NCBI GenBank assembly: GCA_012800995.1
Contig: JAAZIH010000008.1
Span: 1 to 7,320 of the forward strand
DNA length: 7,320 nt
Source: Chloroflexota bacterium
GTDB taxonomy: Bacteria; Chloroflexota; Anaerolineae; Anaerolineales; Anaerolineaceae
Direction of reading: 5' to 3'
The notes beneath the pieces are model-generated. The model saw nothing but the letters and a program-made list of their open reading frames with translations. It did not search any database and was not told where the DNA came from. The translations under genes and the position numbers were made by a program. Of this stretch, positions 1 to 5,675 are shown piece after piece. Position 1 is the stretch's first letter, and each line of letters begins with the position of its first letter.

Positions 1-50
1 AAATCGGCTATTCTTAATCTTGCTTTTTATGAAAGAGTGAGTTCAAAAGC

Positions 51-86
51 TTGCCAGTGTTGGTGCCATCGTCTACAATTAGCGCA
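51..86 (+). promoter_or_regulatory. Candidate sigma70-type promoter of trmD, giving a leaderless mRNA
   Basis: A -35 box TTGCCA lies at 51-56 (5 of 6 match to TTGACA) and a -10 box TACAAT at 74-79 (5 of 6 match to TATAAT), with an ideal 17-bp spacer. Counting 7 bases from the end of the -10 box puts the predicted transcription start at base 86, the A of the trmD ATG. No purine-rich ribosome binding site precedes that ATG, which fits a leaderless message. Bases 1-50 hold no gene I can recognise: one frame is open from base 1 to 96, but its short peptide resembles no RimM tail. The promoter is inferred from consensus matching only. Confidence 0.6.
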
Positions 87-850
87 TGCGGTTTGACGTT
101 TTTAGCCTGTTTCCGGAAATTTTTCAGCCCTATTTGGACATCAGCATCCTTAAACGTGCAATCGCGAATAAACTGATTGAGGTGCATACCCACAACATTC
201 GCGATTGGGCGACTGATAAACATCATATGACTGATGACACGCCCTATGGCGGCGGTGGTGGCATGATTATGAAGCCAGAACCAGTTTTTGCCGCTGTTGA
301 AGACATCATGGGGCAGCCGCCCAAAGATCCTGTTATCTTGTTGTGTCCGCAAGGTGAGGTTCTTAATCAGCGAATCGCGCGCGAACTTGCCCAGCATAAT
401 CGTATTGGCATCATCTGTGGGCGTTATGAAAGCTTTGATGAGCGCATCCGCCAGCATCTGGCTACACGGGTGATTTCGATTGGTGATTTTGTTTTAACGG
501 GGGGTGAACTGCCGGCGTTAATCCTGATGGACGCGGTTGGTCGCGTCGTGCCAGGCGTTTTGGGTGACGTAGAAGCCACGCAAGATGACTCGTTTGCTGA
601 AGATGGACTATTGGAGTATCCCCAATATACCAAGCCAGCGAAATTTCGGGGCTGGGAAGTGCCTGAAATCTTACAAAATGGCAACCATGTGGAACAAGCC
701 AAATGGAAACGGCAACAGTCTCTTATTCGCACGCTCAATTGGCGACCGGACTTGTTGGAAAAGGCGAACCTTAGTGACAAAGATAAAAAGTTCTTAGAGC
801 GTTATATAAAATCGCTTGAAGAGCAAAACCAAGATAAGTCAGCATCTTAA
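86..850 (+). CDS. trmD: tRNA (guanine-N1-)-methyltransferase TrmD
   Basis: This cytoplasmic enzyme transfers a methyl group from S-adenosylmethionine to N1 of G37, next to the anticodon of tRNAs reading CNN and similar codons, which prevents +1 frameshifting. The 254-residue length is normal for the family. The protein opens with the typical MRFDVFSLFPEIF, followed by the glycine-rich TPYGGGGGM (52-60) and then the SPOUT trefoil-knot parts CPQGEVLNQ (87-95), GRYESFDER (112-120) and SIGDFVLTGGELPA (131-144). Arg153 and Asp168 align with E. coli Arg154 and catalytic Asp169, within the motif DDSFAEDGLL. The C-terminal tRNA-binding part has GNHVEQAKWKRQQSL. The start is firm: an in-frame TAG lies at 80-82 and the family N-terminus begins here. 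There is no Shine-Dalgarno sequence. The usual rimM and rplS neighbours are not visible on either side; the next gene downstream is an unrelated transporter. Confidence 0.97.
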   Translation: MRFDVFSLFPEIFQPYLDISILKRAIANKLIEVHTHNIRDWATDKHHMTDDTPYGGGGGMIMKPEPVFAAVEDIMGQPPKDPVILLCPQGEVLNQRIARELAQHNRIGIICGRYESFDERIRQHLATRVISIGDFVLTGGELPALILMDAVGRVVPGVLGDVEATQDDSFAEDGLLEYPQYTKPAKFRGWEVPEILQNGNHVEQAKWKRQQSLIRTLNWRPDLLEKANLSDKDKKFLERYIKSLEEQNQDKSAS

Positions 851-861
851 AGCTGACTTAT
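834..861 (+). terminator. Hairpin straddling the trmD stop codon, possible weak terminator
   Basis: ATAAGTCAGC at 834-843 pairs perfectly with GCTGACTTAT at 852-861, giving a 10-bp stem with an 8-base loop that contains the TAA stop of trmD (848-850). What follows (GCGTTTAATAATT) is AT-rich but not a clean U-run, so termination would be partial at best. An AT-only palindrome, TTTAAT-A-ATTAAA, lies just after it at 865-877. The hairpin may end most trmD transcripts, protect their 3' ends, or let some readthrough reach the MFS gene, for which I find no strong promoter of its own. Confidence 0.5.
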
Positions 862-885
862 GCGTTTAATAATTAAAGAATATTC

Positions 886-892
886 AAAGGAG
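886..892 (+). promoter_or_regulatory. Ribosome binding site that fixes the MFS start
   Basis: AAAGGAG at 886-892 is a near-perfect Shine-Dalgarno sequence, five bases before the ATG at 898. An in-frame GTG at 892 overlaps this site and cannot be the start, because no ribosome binding site precedes it. The 14-base string AAGGAGTGATTATG recurs exactly at 5665-5678, before the ABC ATPase gene. Confidence 0.8.
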
Positions 893-897
893 TGATT

Positions 898-2250
898 ATG
901 TATCATACAATGCAAAAACAGGATCGTATTCAATGGGGAAAGTTGTTTTTAGTCGGCTTTGGCTTTTTTGGCGTAAGTGTGCTTTGGAGTCTTTACAACA
1001 CCTACGTGCCTTTGCTTTTAGATGGCAAGTTTGGTCTTGATTCTGTGGCGATTTCAATCATCATGGTCTTGGATAATATCGCTGCTTTTCTTATTCAACC
1101 TGCGGTTGGGGTATGGTCAGACGGTTTGCGCACTAAAATTGGCAGACGCTTGCCTTTCATTATCATTGGCGCGCCTATCGCGGCGGTGGCATTTGGACTT
1201 ATTCCTCTGGCAGCTACCTTACCCGTGCTCCTGGCCTGTACGGTAACGACGCTTTTGGCGATGGCATTTTGGCGAACACCGGTAGTCGCTTTGATGCCAG
1301 ACATTACTCCCAGTAAGTTCCGCTCCCAAGCCAATGGCGTCATCAACTTTATGGGTGGCTTGGGTTTGGTAATAGGCACCGCAGTTGGCGCCATACTGGT
1401 GAAGATGGATCATTCCATGGCGAGCGCGTTCCCGTTTTGGTTTGGATCTATCCTGGTCATTCTTGCGGCGGTGCTGGTCTTTATCTTTGTACGCGAGCCA
1501 GAGTATGAAAAACACGAAGGTGAAGAGAAGCCTAAAACTGCAAGCACAATTGAAGGCTTGAAAGAAGTCTTTACGGGCAAACAGCGCGACGCGATTCTTA
1601 TTTTCTTTGCGATTTTCTTCTGGTTTATCGCTTACAACGCGATTGAAACTTTCCTGTCCCTTTATGGTAAAAACTTCCTGGGGCTCACGGATAGTGGCGC
1701 GGGACAACTGATTACCAGTGTGGGCGCGAGTTTCTTGCTTTTTGCTATCCCCGCGGGCTTAATTGGCGCAAAGTTTGGCAGACGCAGAACCATCCTGACC
1801 GGTCTCGCGATCATGGTGCTGACGATGAGCTCGATGTTCTTTGTCCCCAAAGACATATTATTAACCACGCATACCCGCATTCCGCTCCTGGGCGACTTTA
1901 TGAACGTGACGATTATTTTGCTTTTGGCGGGTATTGGCTGGTCTTTGATTAACATCAATTCCTTGCCGATGGTGGTTGATTTGACGAGCAAAGACCGTGT
2001 CGGTACCTACACCGGGCTCTACTACTTCTTCTCAACGCTGTCTGCCATCATTGGGCCCTTGCTGAACGGCCTCATCGTTAAACTTTCTGGTGGTGATTAT
2101 GGGCAGATTATGTTAGTCGGGCCGATATTTATGGCATTCGCGTTGATTTGTATTTTCTTCGTGAAGCGAGGCGAAGCAAACCCAGAAGCGGATAAACATC
2201 ATGGGGACAGCTATCAGGAAGAATTTGAGGGCATAGACGCTATTCTATAA
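898..2250 (+). CDS. MFS transporter, GPH/SLC45-like (probable sugar:cation symporter)
   Basis: A 450-residue polytopic membrane protein with about 12 hydrophobic segments in two halves, joined by a charged cytoplasmic loop (about 199-230, rich in Glu and Lys). The loop between segments 2 and 3 carries GVWSDGLRTKIGRRLPF (71-87), the MFS motif A in the form typical of plant sucrose carriers, SLC45 and related bacterial symporters. The second half has a matching AKFGRRR (291-297). ALMPDITPSKFRSQANG (131-147) and VVDLTSKDRVGTYTGLY (359-375) are the paired 'PD..P...R..A.G' signatures of this branch. The expected role is proton- or sodium-coupled uptake of a disaccharide or glycoside across the inner membrane; the substrate cannot be read from the sequence. 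The start at ATG 898 follows the strong ribosome binding site. The gene lies 47 bases after trmD and 158 bases before the ABC operon, and there is no sign of a functional link to either. It could instead be a drug or metabolite exporter, but the motifs make that less likely. Confidence 0.85.
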   Translation: MYHTMQKQDRIQWGKLFLVGFGFFGVSVLWSLYNTYVPLLLDGKFGLDSVAISIIMVLDNIAAFLIQPAVGVWSDGLRTKIGRRLPFIIIGAPIAAVAFGLIPLAATLPVLLACTVTTLLAMAFWRTPVVALMPDITPSKFRSQANGVINFMGGLGLVIGTAVGAILVKMDHSMASAFPFWFGSILVILAAVLVFIFVREPEYEKHEGEEKPKTASTIEGLKEVFTGKQRDAILIFFAIFFWFIAYNAIETFLSLYGKNFLGLTDSGAGQLITSVGASFLLFAIPAGLIGAKFGRRRTILTGLAIMVLTMSSMFFVPKDILLTTHTRIPLLGDFMNVTIILLLAGIGWSLININSLPMVVDLTSKDRVGTYTGLYYFFSTLSAIIGPLLNGLIVKLSGGDYGQIMLVGPIFMAFALICIFFVKRGEANPEADKHHGDSYQEEFEGIDAIL

Positions 2251-2270
2251 GCCTTTGTTCTAAGAAAAGC

Positions 2271-2332
2271 AAGCCTGCAATTGAAAAATGTTGAAATTGG
2301 GACTTTTATAACATTGCGAGAATTGCAGGCTT
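2271..2332. repeat. Long interrupted inverted repeat between the MFS and ABC operons
   Basis: AAGCCTGCAATT at 2271-2282 is the exact reverse complement of AATTGCAGGCTT at 2321-2332, a 12-bp perfect outer stem. Inside it, AATGTT (2287-2292) pairs with AACATT (2310-2315), with 4- and 5-base unpaired strands between the two stems and a 17-base terminal loop. As RNA this is one long imperfect hairpin beginning 20 bases after the MFS stop codon. The sequence after it (AATATATACTT) is AT-rich but lacks a U-run. It could be a weak terminator for the MFS gene, a repressor-binding region for the ABC operon, or a leftover of a small repeat element. Confidence 0.6.
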
Positions 2333-2386
2333 AATATATACTTAACATACTTTACAAGACACCGTTGGTGTTAGATATTGTCCAAT
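2314..2386 (+). promoter_or_regulatory. Candidate promoter region and palindrome of the ABC operon
   Basis: Two sigma70-like pairs score alike (9 of 12 consensus bases), both with 17-bp spacers. The first is TTGCGA (2314-2319) with TATACT (2337-2342), start near 2349. The second is TTTACA (2351-2356) with GATATT (2374-2379), start near 2386. The perfect palindrome ACACC-GTT-GGTGT at 2359-2371 lies in the spacer of the second, or just downstream of the start of the first; either position would suit an operator. The -35 box of the first overlaps the right arm of the long inverted repeat. No purine riboswitch consensus is visible. Which promoter is used is not decidable by eye. Confidence 0.4.
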
Positions 2387-2408
2387 CTTAGTTCAAAAGG
2401 AGAAAAGA

Positions 2409-3473
2409 ATGAAGAAGCGTTTATATTCAATTTTGGCTATCCTCTTAGTCGCCGGGCTGTTGCTTGGGGCTTGTACGCCAAAAGAACCTGTGGCTGAACC
2501 AGTGGTTGAGCAACCAGTTGAACAGCCCGTTGAGAAACCAGTTGAAGAACCTGCGAAAACCTTTAAGGTCGGTCTGGTTACTGATGTTGGTGTTGTCGAT
2601 GACAAGAACTTCAACCAGGCAACCTGGGAAGGTGTCGTCGCAGCACAGGAAGAGCTCGGTTTTGAAGCCAAATACATCGAGACAAAAGATGCCAAAGACT
2701 ATGATGCCAACATCCAGCTTTTTGTTGATGAAGGCTTCGATGTCATCGTGACCGTCGGTTTCGCCCTCGGCGAAGCCACCATCAATGCCGCGAAAGCTAA
2801 TCCGGGTGTTGCCTTTATTGGTGTTGACCAATTCCAGGGCGAAGAAGTTCCCGGCGTGGCAGGTCTGATTTTTGATGAAGCGCTCTCGGGTGTTTTGGCA
2901 GGCGTTTTGGCGGCTAACCTCACCGAAAGCAAAACAATTGCAGCTGTATTAGGTACTGATCTGGTTCCGCCAGTAGTTAACTATAACCGTGGTTATGTTG
3001 GTGGTGCCAAATGGGTTGATCCTGAAATCGACGTAATTTCCACCTACCATCCCGGTGGCATGGATGTGGCGTTTACTGATCCCGAATGGGGTGCTTCAAC
3101 TGCCAAGCAAGCTATCGAACAAGGTGCTGATATTGTCTTTGCCGCTGCTGGTAATACCGGTAATGGCGCGCTGATCGAAACTGCTCAGCACGAAGGCTTG
3201 TTCTGCATCGGTGTTGACACCGACCAATGGTTGACCGTTCCTGAGGCTCACAAATGCTTGATTTCATCCGCTACAAAAGATATTACCCTGTCTGTGGTTG
3301 AACTCATCAAACTTGCCTACGAAGGCAAATTCCCTGCCGGCAACTATGTTGGTGGTTCCTCATTGGCGCCTTTCCATGACTTTGAGAGCATGGTTACGGA
3401 TGAAATCCGAGAAAAGCTCAAAGAAGCTTTGGAAGCCTATAACGCTGGCAAGATTGAACTTCCTGATAAGTAA
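2409..3473 (+). CDS. BMP-family lipoprotein, substrate-binding protein of the ABC importer (probably nucleoside-binding)
   Basis: A 354-residue extracytoplasmic binding protein anchored by lipid. The N-terminus has MKKR, a hydrophobic stretch and a lipobox LGAC with Cys22 as the lipidated residue. Next comes a Pro/Val/Glu linker (26-50) built from near-repeats E-x-P-V, then the BMP/PnrA fold from about residue 52: FKVGLVTDVG (52-61), VDDKNFNQATWEG (63-75, the ligand-contacting DDxSFNQ motif with Asn67 in place of Ser), GVDQFQG, NRGYVGGAKWV, FAAAGNTGNGALIETA and GVDTDQW, followed by the conserved lysine in SSATKDIT. Characterised family members (Treponema PnrA, Bacillus and Lactococcus BmpA) bind purine or other nucleosides, so the same class of ligand is inferred. 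AAAAGGAG (2395-2402) sits six bases before the ATG. It is the first gene of a four-gene operon, as expected for the component needed in excess. Autoinducer-2 or sugar binding is a less likely alternative. Confidence 0.93.
   Translation: MKKRLYSILAILLVAGLLLGACTPKEPVAEPVVEQPVEQPVEKPVEEPAKTFKVGLVTDVGVVDDKNFNQATWEGVVAAQEELGFEAKYIETKDAKDYDANIQLFVDEGFDVIVTVGFALGEATINAAKANPGVAFIGVDQFQGEEVPGVAGLIFDEALSGVLAGVLAANLTESKTIAAVLGTDLVPPVVNYNRGYVGGAKWVDPEIDVISTYHPGGMDVAFTDPEWGASTAKQAIEQGADIVFAAAGNTGNGALIETAQHEGLFCIGVDTDQWLTVPEAHKCLISSATKDITLSVVELIKLAYEGKFPAGNYVGGSSLAPFHDFESMVTDEIREKLKEALEAYNAGKIELPDK
2484..2555 (+). repeat. 12-bp tandem repeats encoding the lipoprotein linker
   Basis: Four consecutive 12-base units (2508-2519, 2520-2531, 2532-2543, 2544-2555) encode EQPV, EQPV, EKPV and EEPA. 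They are preceded by two related units encoding EPVA and EPVV (2484-2507). Units one and three differ by only two bases. The region gives an extended acidic, proline-rich spacer between Cys22 and the folded binding domain. Copy number is a whole number of codons, so gain or loss of a unit keeps the frame. Confidence 0.75.
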
Positions 3474-3502
3474 AATCATCAACCAGCTGTAAATAACAGC
3501 AA

Positions 3503-3532
3503 AATGAGGTGCCGCCTTTGCGGCACCTCATT
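3503..3532 (+). terminator. Intra-operon hairpin between the binding-protein and permease genes
   Basis: AATGAGGTGCCGC (3503-3515) pairs perfectly with GCGGCACCTCATT (3520-3532), a GC-rich 13-bp stem with a CTTT loop. Only two U follow directly in the stem end, then CCTAAAAAA, so a full intrinsic terminator is unlikely. In binding-protein ABC operons such a stem usually gives partial termination or shields the upstream mRNA from 3' exonucleases, which keeps the binding protein more abundant than the membrane parts. I see no good promoter between the stem and the next gene. Confidence 0.75.
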
Positions 3533-3559
3533 CCTAAAAAAGATTGGAGGTAATCCAGC

Positions 3560-4660
3560 GTGGAAGAACTTACACCCTCCCAAAATAACTGGTTAAAAAA
3601 AGTTTGGTTTTCACTACGCATTCCGTTTTTAGCAATTATTTTTGCGCTTTTAGTGGGCGCGATTATTTTATTAGTTTCAGGAGCGAATCCACTAGAAGCC
3701 TATTGGCAACTTTTTAAAGGCGCTTTTGGTTCATTGAGAAATTTCCAAAGGGTCTTAGAAAAATCCACGCCCTTAATCTTTGCCGGTTTAGCCGTGGCAT
3801 TAGGTTTTAAGGCGGGTCTATTTAATATCGGTGCGCAGGGTCAGCTCTTGTTAGGCGCACTTATGGCCGGTTTTGTAGGCTTTTCACTCAAGGGTTTGCC
3901 ACCTTACATCCACATCCCCCTGGGCCTTTTAACAGGGTTGTTGACAGGCGCTTTGTTTGCGGGGATTCCTGGTTTGCTGCGTGCTTACTCTGGCGCGCAT
4001 GAGGTGATTTCGACCATCATGCTCAATTATGTAGCTATCAACCTTAGCGACTATTTTTCTGAAGGACCATGGAAAGACAGAAGTCCGGGTAACATCGTTT
4101 CGCGATTACCAGCTATTCAGCCATCAGCAGAGATCCCCAACATTGGACCAGTGCCTGTTGGGTTTATCGTGGCGGTGTTGACAGCGTTATTGATTTGGTT
4201 TGTGATCAATCGCACTACATTTGGCTTTGAAATCAATTCGGTTGGTTTGAACCCACATGCTTCAAAGTACGCTGGCATGCGCACGAAACTGCTTATTGTA
4301 GCAGCGATGGTCGTTAGTGGCGCGTTGGCAGGCGTGGGCGGTGCGGTTGAAACGATGGGTGTCGTAGGTCGTTTTCAACCAGGCTTTAATACGGGTCTTG
4401 GTTTTGACGGAATTACTGTCGCGCTCCTGGCACGTAATAACCCGATTGCTGTCATTCTCTCATCTCTCTTTTTAGGCGCAATGAAAGGTGGCGCGAACAC
4501 GATGCAATTTTATGCAAATGTTCCCAATGAAATCATTGATATCATCCAAGGCACCATGTTACTCTTTGTAACTGCTGAAATGGTGATTAGATGGATCTTT
4601 AAACTTCGCAAACAACAAGGCACGGAAATCACAGTTACTTCAGGATGGGGGCAAAGATGA
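3560..4660 (+). CDS. ABC transporter permease 1, BMP/nucleoside-type (BPD_transp_2 family)
   Basis: A 366-residue inner-membrane permease, larger of the pair, resembling the NupP/YufP type. Hydrophobic segments fall near 20-40, 70-85, 92-108, 117-139, 148-164, 198-216, 243-263, 284-303 and 325-347. The family signature is GFKAGLFNIGAQGQLLLGAL (82-101), followed by EVISTIMLNYVA (148-159), a coupling-helix type region where the ATPase docks. The C-terminal FDGITVALLARNNP (282-295) and LFLGAMKGGANTMQ (303-316) are also typical. The start is GTG at 3560, nine bases after TTGGAGG (3544-3550); no ATG precedes the first membrane segment. The gene is 86 bases after the binding-protein gene and overlaps the next permease by four bases (ATGA at 4657-4660), so the two are translationally coupled. 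Its expected role is to form half of the import channel. Confidence 0.93.
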   Translation: MEELTPSQNNWLKKVWFSLRIPFLAIIFALLVGAIILLVSGANPLEAYWQLFKGAFGSLRNFQRVLEKSTPLIFAGLAVALGFKAGLFNIGAQGQLLLGALMAGFVGFSLKGLPPYIHIPLGLLTGLLTGALFAGIPGLLRAYSGAHEVISTIMLNYVAINLSDYFSEGPWKDRSPGNIVSRLPAIQPSAEIPNIGPVPVGFIVAVLTALLIWFVINRTTFGFEINSVGLNPHASKYAGMRTKLLIVAAMVVSGALAGVGGAVETMGVVGRFQPGFNTGLGFDGITVALLARNNPIAVILSSLFLGAMKGGANTMQFYANVPNEIIDIIQGTMLLFVTAEMVIRWIFKLRKQQGTEITVTSGWGQR

Positions 4661-5673
4661 TCAGCGAATCAGTCAATAAGAAGAATTGGTCTTCCATTAA
4701 TTGGAAGTTGGTGCGCAGTATCATTCTGGGCTTGATTGTAGTGGGAGTAATTTTGTTTTTCAACGCCCGCTCTCCAGAGAAAACATCTGCAGTATTAAGC
4801 AGCACTTTACGATACGCGGTGCCACTAATCCTGGGCGCTTTGTGTGGTATTTTCTGTGAACGGGCAGGAATTGTGAATATCGGTATTGAAGGGCAGATGT
4901 TAATGTCCGCTTTTCTTTCCTACATGACTAATGTTTGGACCAGCAATTTGCTTTTGTCCTTGCTGGTGGGCATGTTAACTGGAGCGATTATGGGGCTATT
5001 TTTAGCCTTCTTGTCGATTAAGCTGAAGCTCAATCAAACTATTGGTGGCACAGTCATCAATATTATGGCAACGGGTATTACGGGCTATTTTTATCAAACT
5101 GGCTTGACCACACAGGGTAAATTGTGGAATATTCCTTTGGGCCCTTTGGCTAAAATCCCGTTAATCGGACCAGTTTTGTTTAATAACCCTCCCATCACCT
5201 ATATGGCGATCTTGCTTGTCATTTTCTCGCAGGTGCTTTTGTTCCATACCCGTTGGGGTTTGCGCACCCGCGCGGTAGGGGAACATCCCCGAGCGGCTGA
5301 CACCGTTGGTGTTGATGTCTTCAAAATCCGTTATTGGAATGTGATTATTGGTGGCATCATGGCTGGCTTGGCTGGTTCATTTTTAACCCTGGAAGGTGTT
5401 GGCATGTTTGAACGAGGCATGACCAACGGACGTGGCTTCATCGCCTTGGCAGTGATGATTTTTGGAAAATGGAACCCGATTTCATCAGCCCTGGCAGCAT
5501 TGTTCTTTGGTTTCGCTAACGCGATGCAGATCCAGCTGCAGTTTATGGGAATTCAGGTTCCTCCCCAATTTGTCGGTATGATTCCGTACATACTGACCAT
5601 TATTGTGGTTTCTGGCTTTGTGGGCAGGTCGCGTGCTCCAGCGGCTGAAGGCATTCCCTATGAGAAGGAGTGA
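4657..5673 (+). CDS. ABC transporter permease 2, BMP/nucleoside-type (BPD_transp_2 family)
   Basis: A 338-residue inner-membrane permease of the NupQ/YufQ type, partner of permease 1. It has a short cytoplasmic N-terminus, a first segment near 20-36, and the family signature FCERAGIVNIGIEGQMLMSA (66-85). GGTVINIMATGIT (130-142) matches the ATPase-contact region. TRAVGEHPRAADTVGVDV (204-221) and GRGFIALAVMIFGKWNP (258-274) are hallmark stretches of the subfamily. I chose ATG 4657 because it overlaps the upstream TGA as ATGA and follows a G-run (4647-4651); an in-frame ATG at 4645 would add four residues but has no ribosome binding site. The stop TGA (5671-5673) directly follows the AAGGAG of the ATPase gene, so that binding site is read as its last codons. 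The bases encoding ADTVGV include a 15-base match to the operon's leader palindrome. Confidence 0.93.
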   Translation: MISESVNKKNWSSINWKLVRSIILGLIVVGVILFFNARSPEKTSAVLSSTLRYAVPLILGALCGIFCERAGIVNIGIEGQMLMSAFLSYMTNVWTSNLLLSLLVGMLTGAIMGLFLAFLSIKLKLNQTIGGTVINIMATGITGYFYQTGLTTQGKLWNIPLGPLAKIPLIGPVLFNNPPITYMAILLVIFSQVLLFHTRWGLRTRAVGEHPRAADTVGVDVFKIRYWNVIIGGIMAGLAGSFLTLEGVGMFERGMTNGRGFIALAVMIFGKWNPISSALAALFFGFANAMQIQLQFMGIQVPPQFVGMIPYILTIIVVSGFVGRSRAPAAEGIPYEKE

Positions 5674-5675
5674 TT
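5663..5675 (+). promoter_or_regulatory. Ribosome binding site of the ATPase gene, inside the permease 2 end
   Basis: AGAAGGAG at 5663-5670 lies five bases before ATG 5676 and overlaps the last codons of permease 2, whose stop is at 5671-5673. This favours ATG 5676 over the in-frame GTG at 5670, which lies within the site. A second in-frame ATG at 5724 also has a purine-rich site (AGAAGG, 5714-5719), so a shorter product lacking 16 residues is possible. Confidence 0.7.

Noticed and set aside
1..96. Open frame from the left edge to base 96 that could be the tail of an upstream gene.
   Set aside because: It overlaps the trmD start in another frame, its peptide resembles no RimM or other known C-terminus, and it is too short to judge.
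14..457. A 147-residue open frame on the - strand overlapping trmD, whose C-terminal part contains VDDGTNTGK, resembling a phosphoribosyltransferase PRPP loop.
   Set aside because: It is antisense to a certain trmD gene, the rest of the protein shows no such fold, and the motif-like string falls over the trmD promoter. It looks like coincidence.
424..780. Antisense open frame of 118 residues within trmD.
   Set aside because: Serine/arginine-rich shadow of the trmD reading frame with no ribosome binding site and no family resemblance.
892..894. GTG as the start of the MFS gene (two residues longer).
   Set aside because: It overlaps the Shine-Dalgarno sequence; the ATG at 898 has the right spacing.
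1219..1707. Antisense open frame of 162 residues within the MFS gene.
   Set aside because: Low-complexity shadow of membrane-segment codons, rich in Arg, Lys and His, on the strand opposite a confident gene.
2333..2408. Possible purine riboswitch in the leader of the nucleoside-type importer.
   Set aside because: The conserved core bases and the two kissing loops of the purine aptamer are not present, and the space between likely start and ribosome binding site is too short from the second promoter.
5670..5672. GTG as the start of the ATPase gene.
   Set aside because: It lies in the ribosome binding site; the ATG at 5676 has the right spacing.
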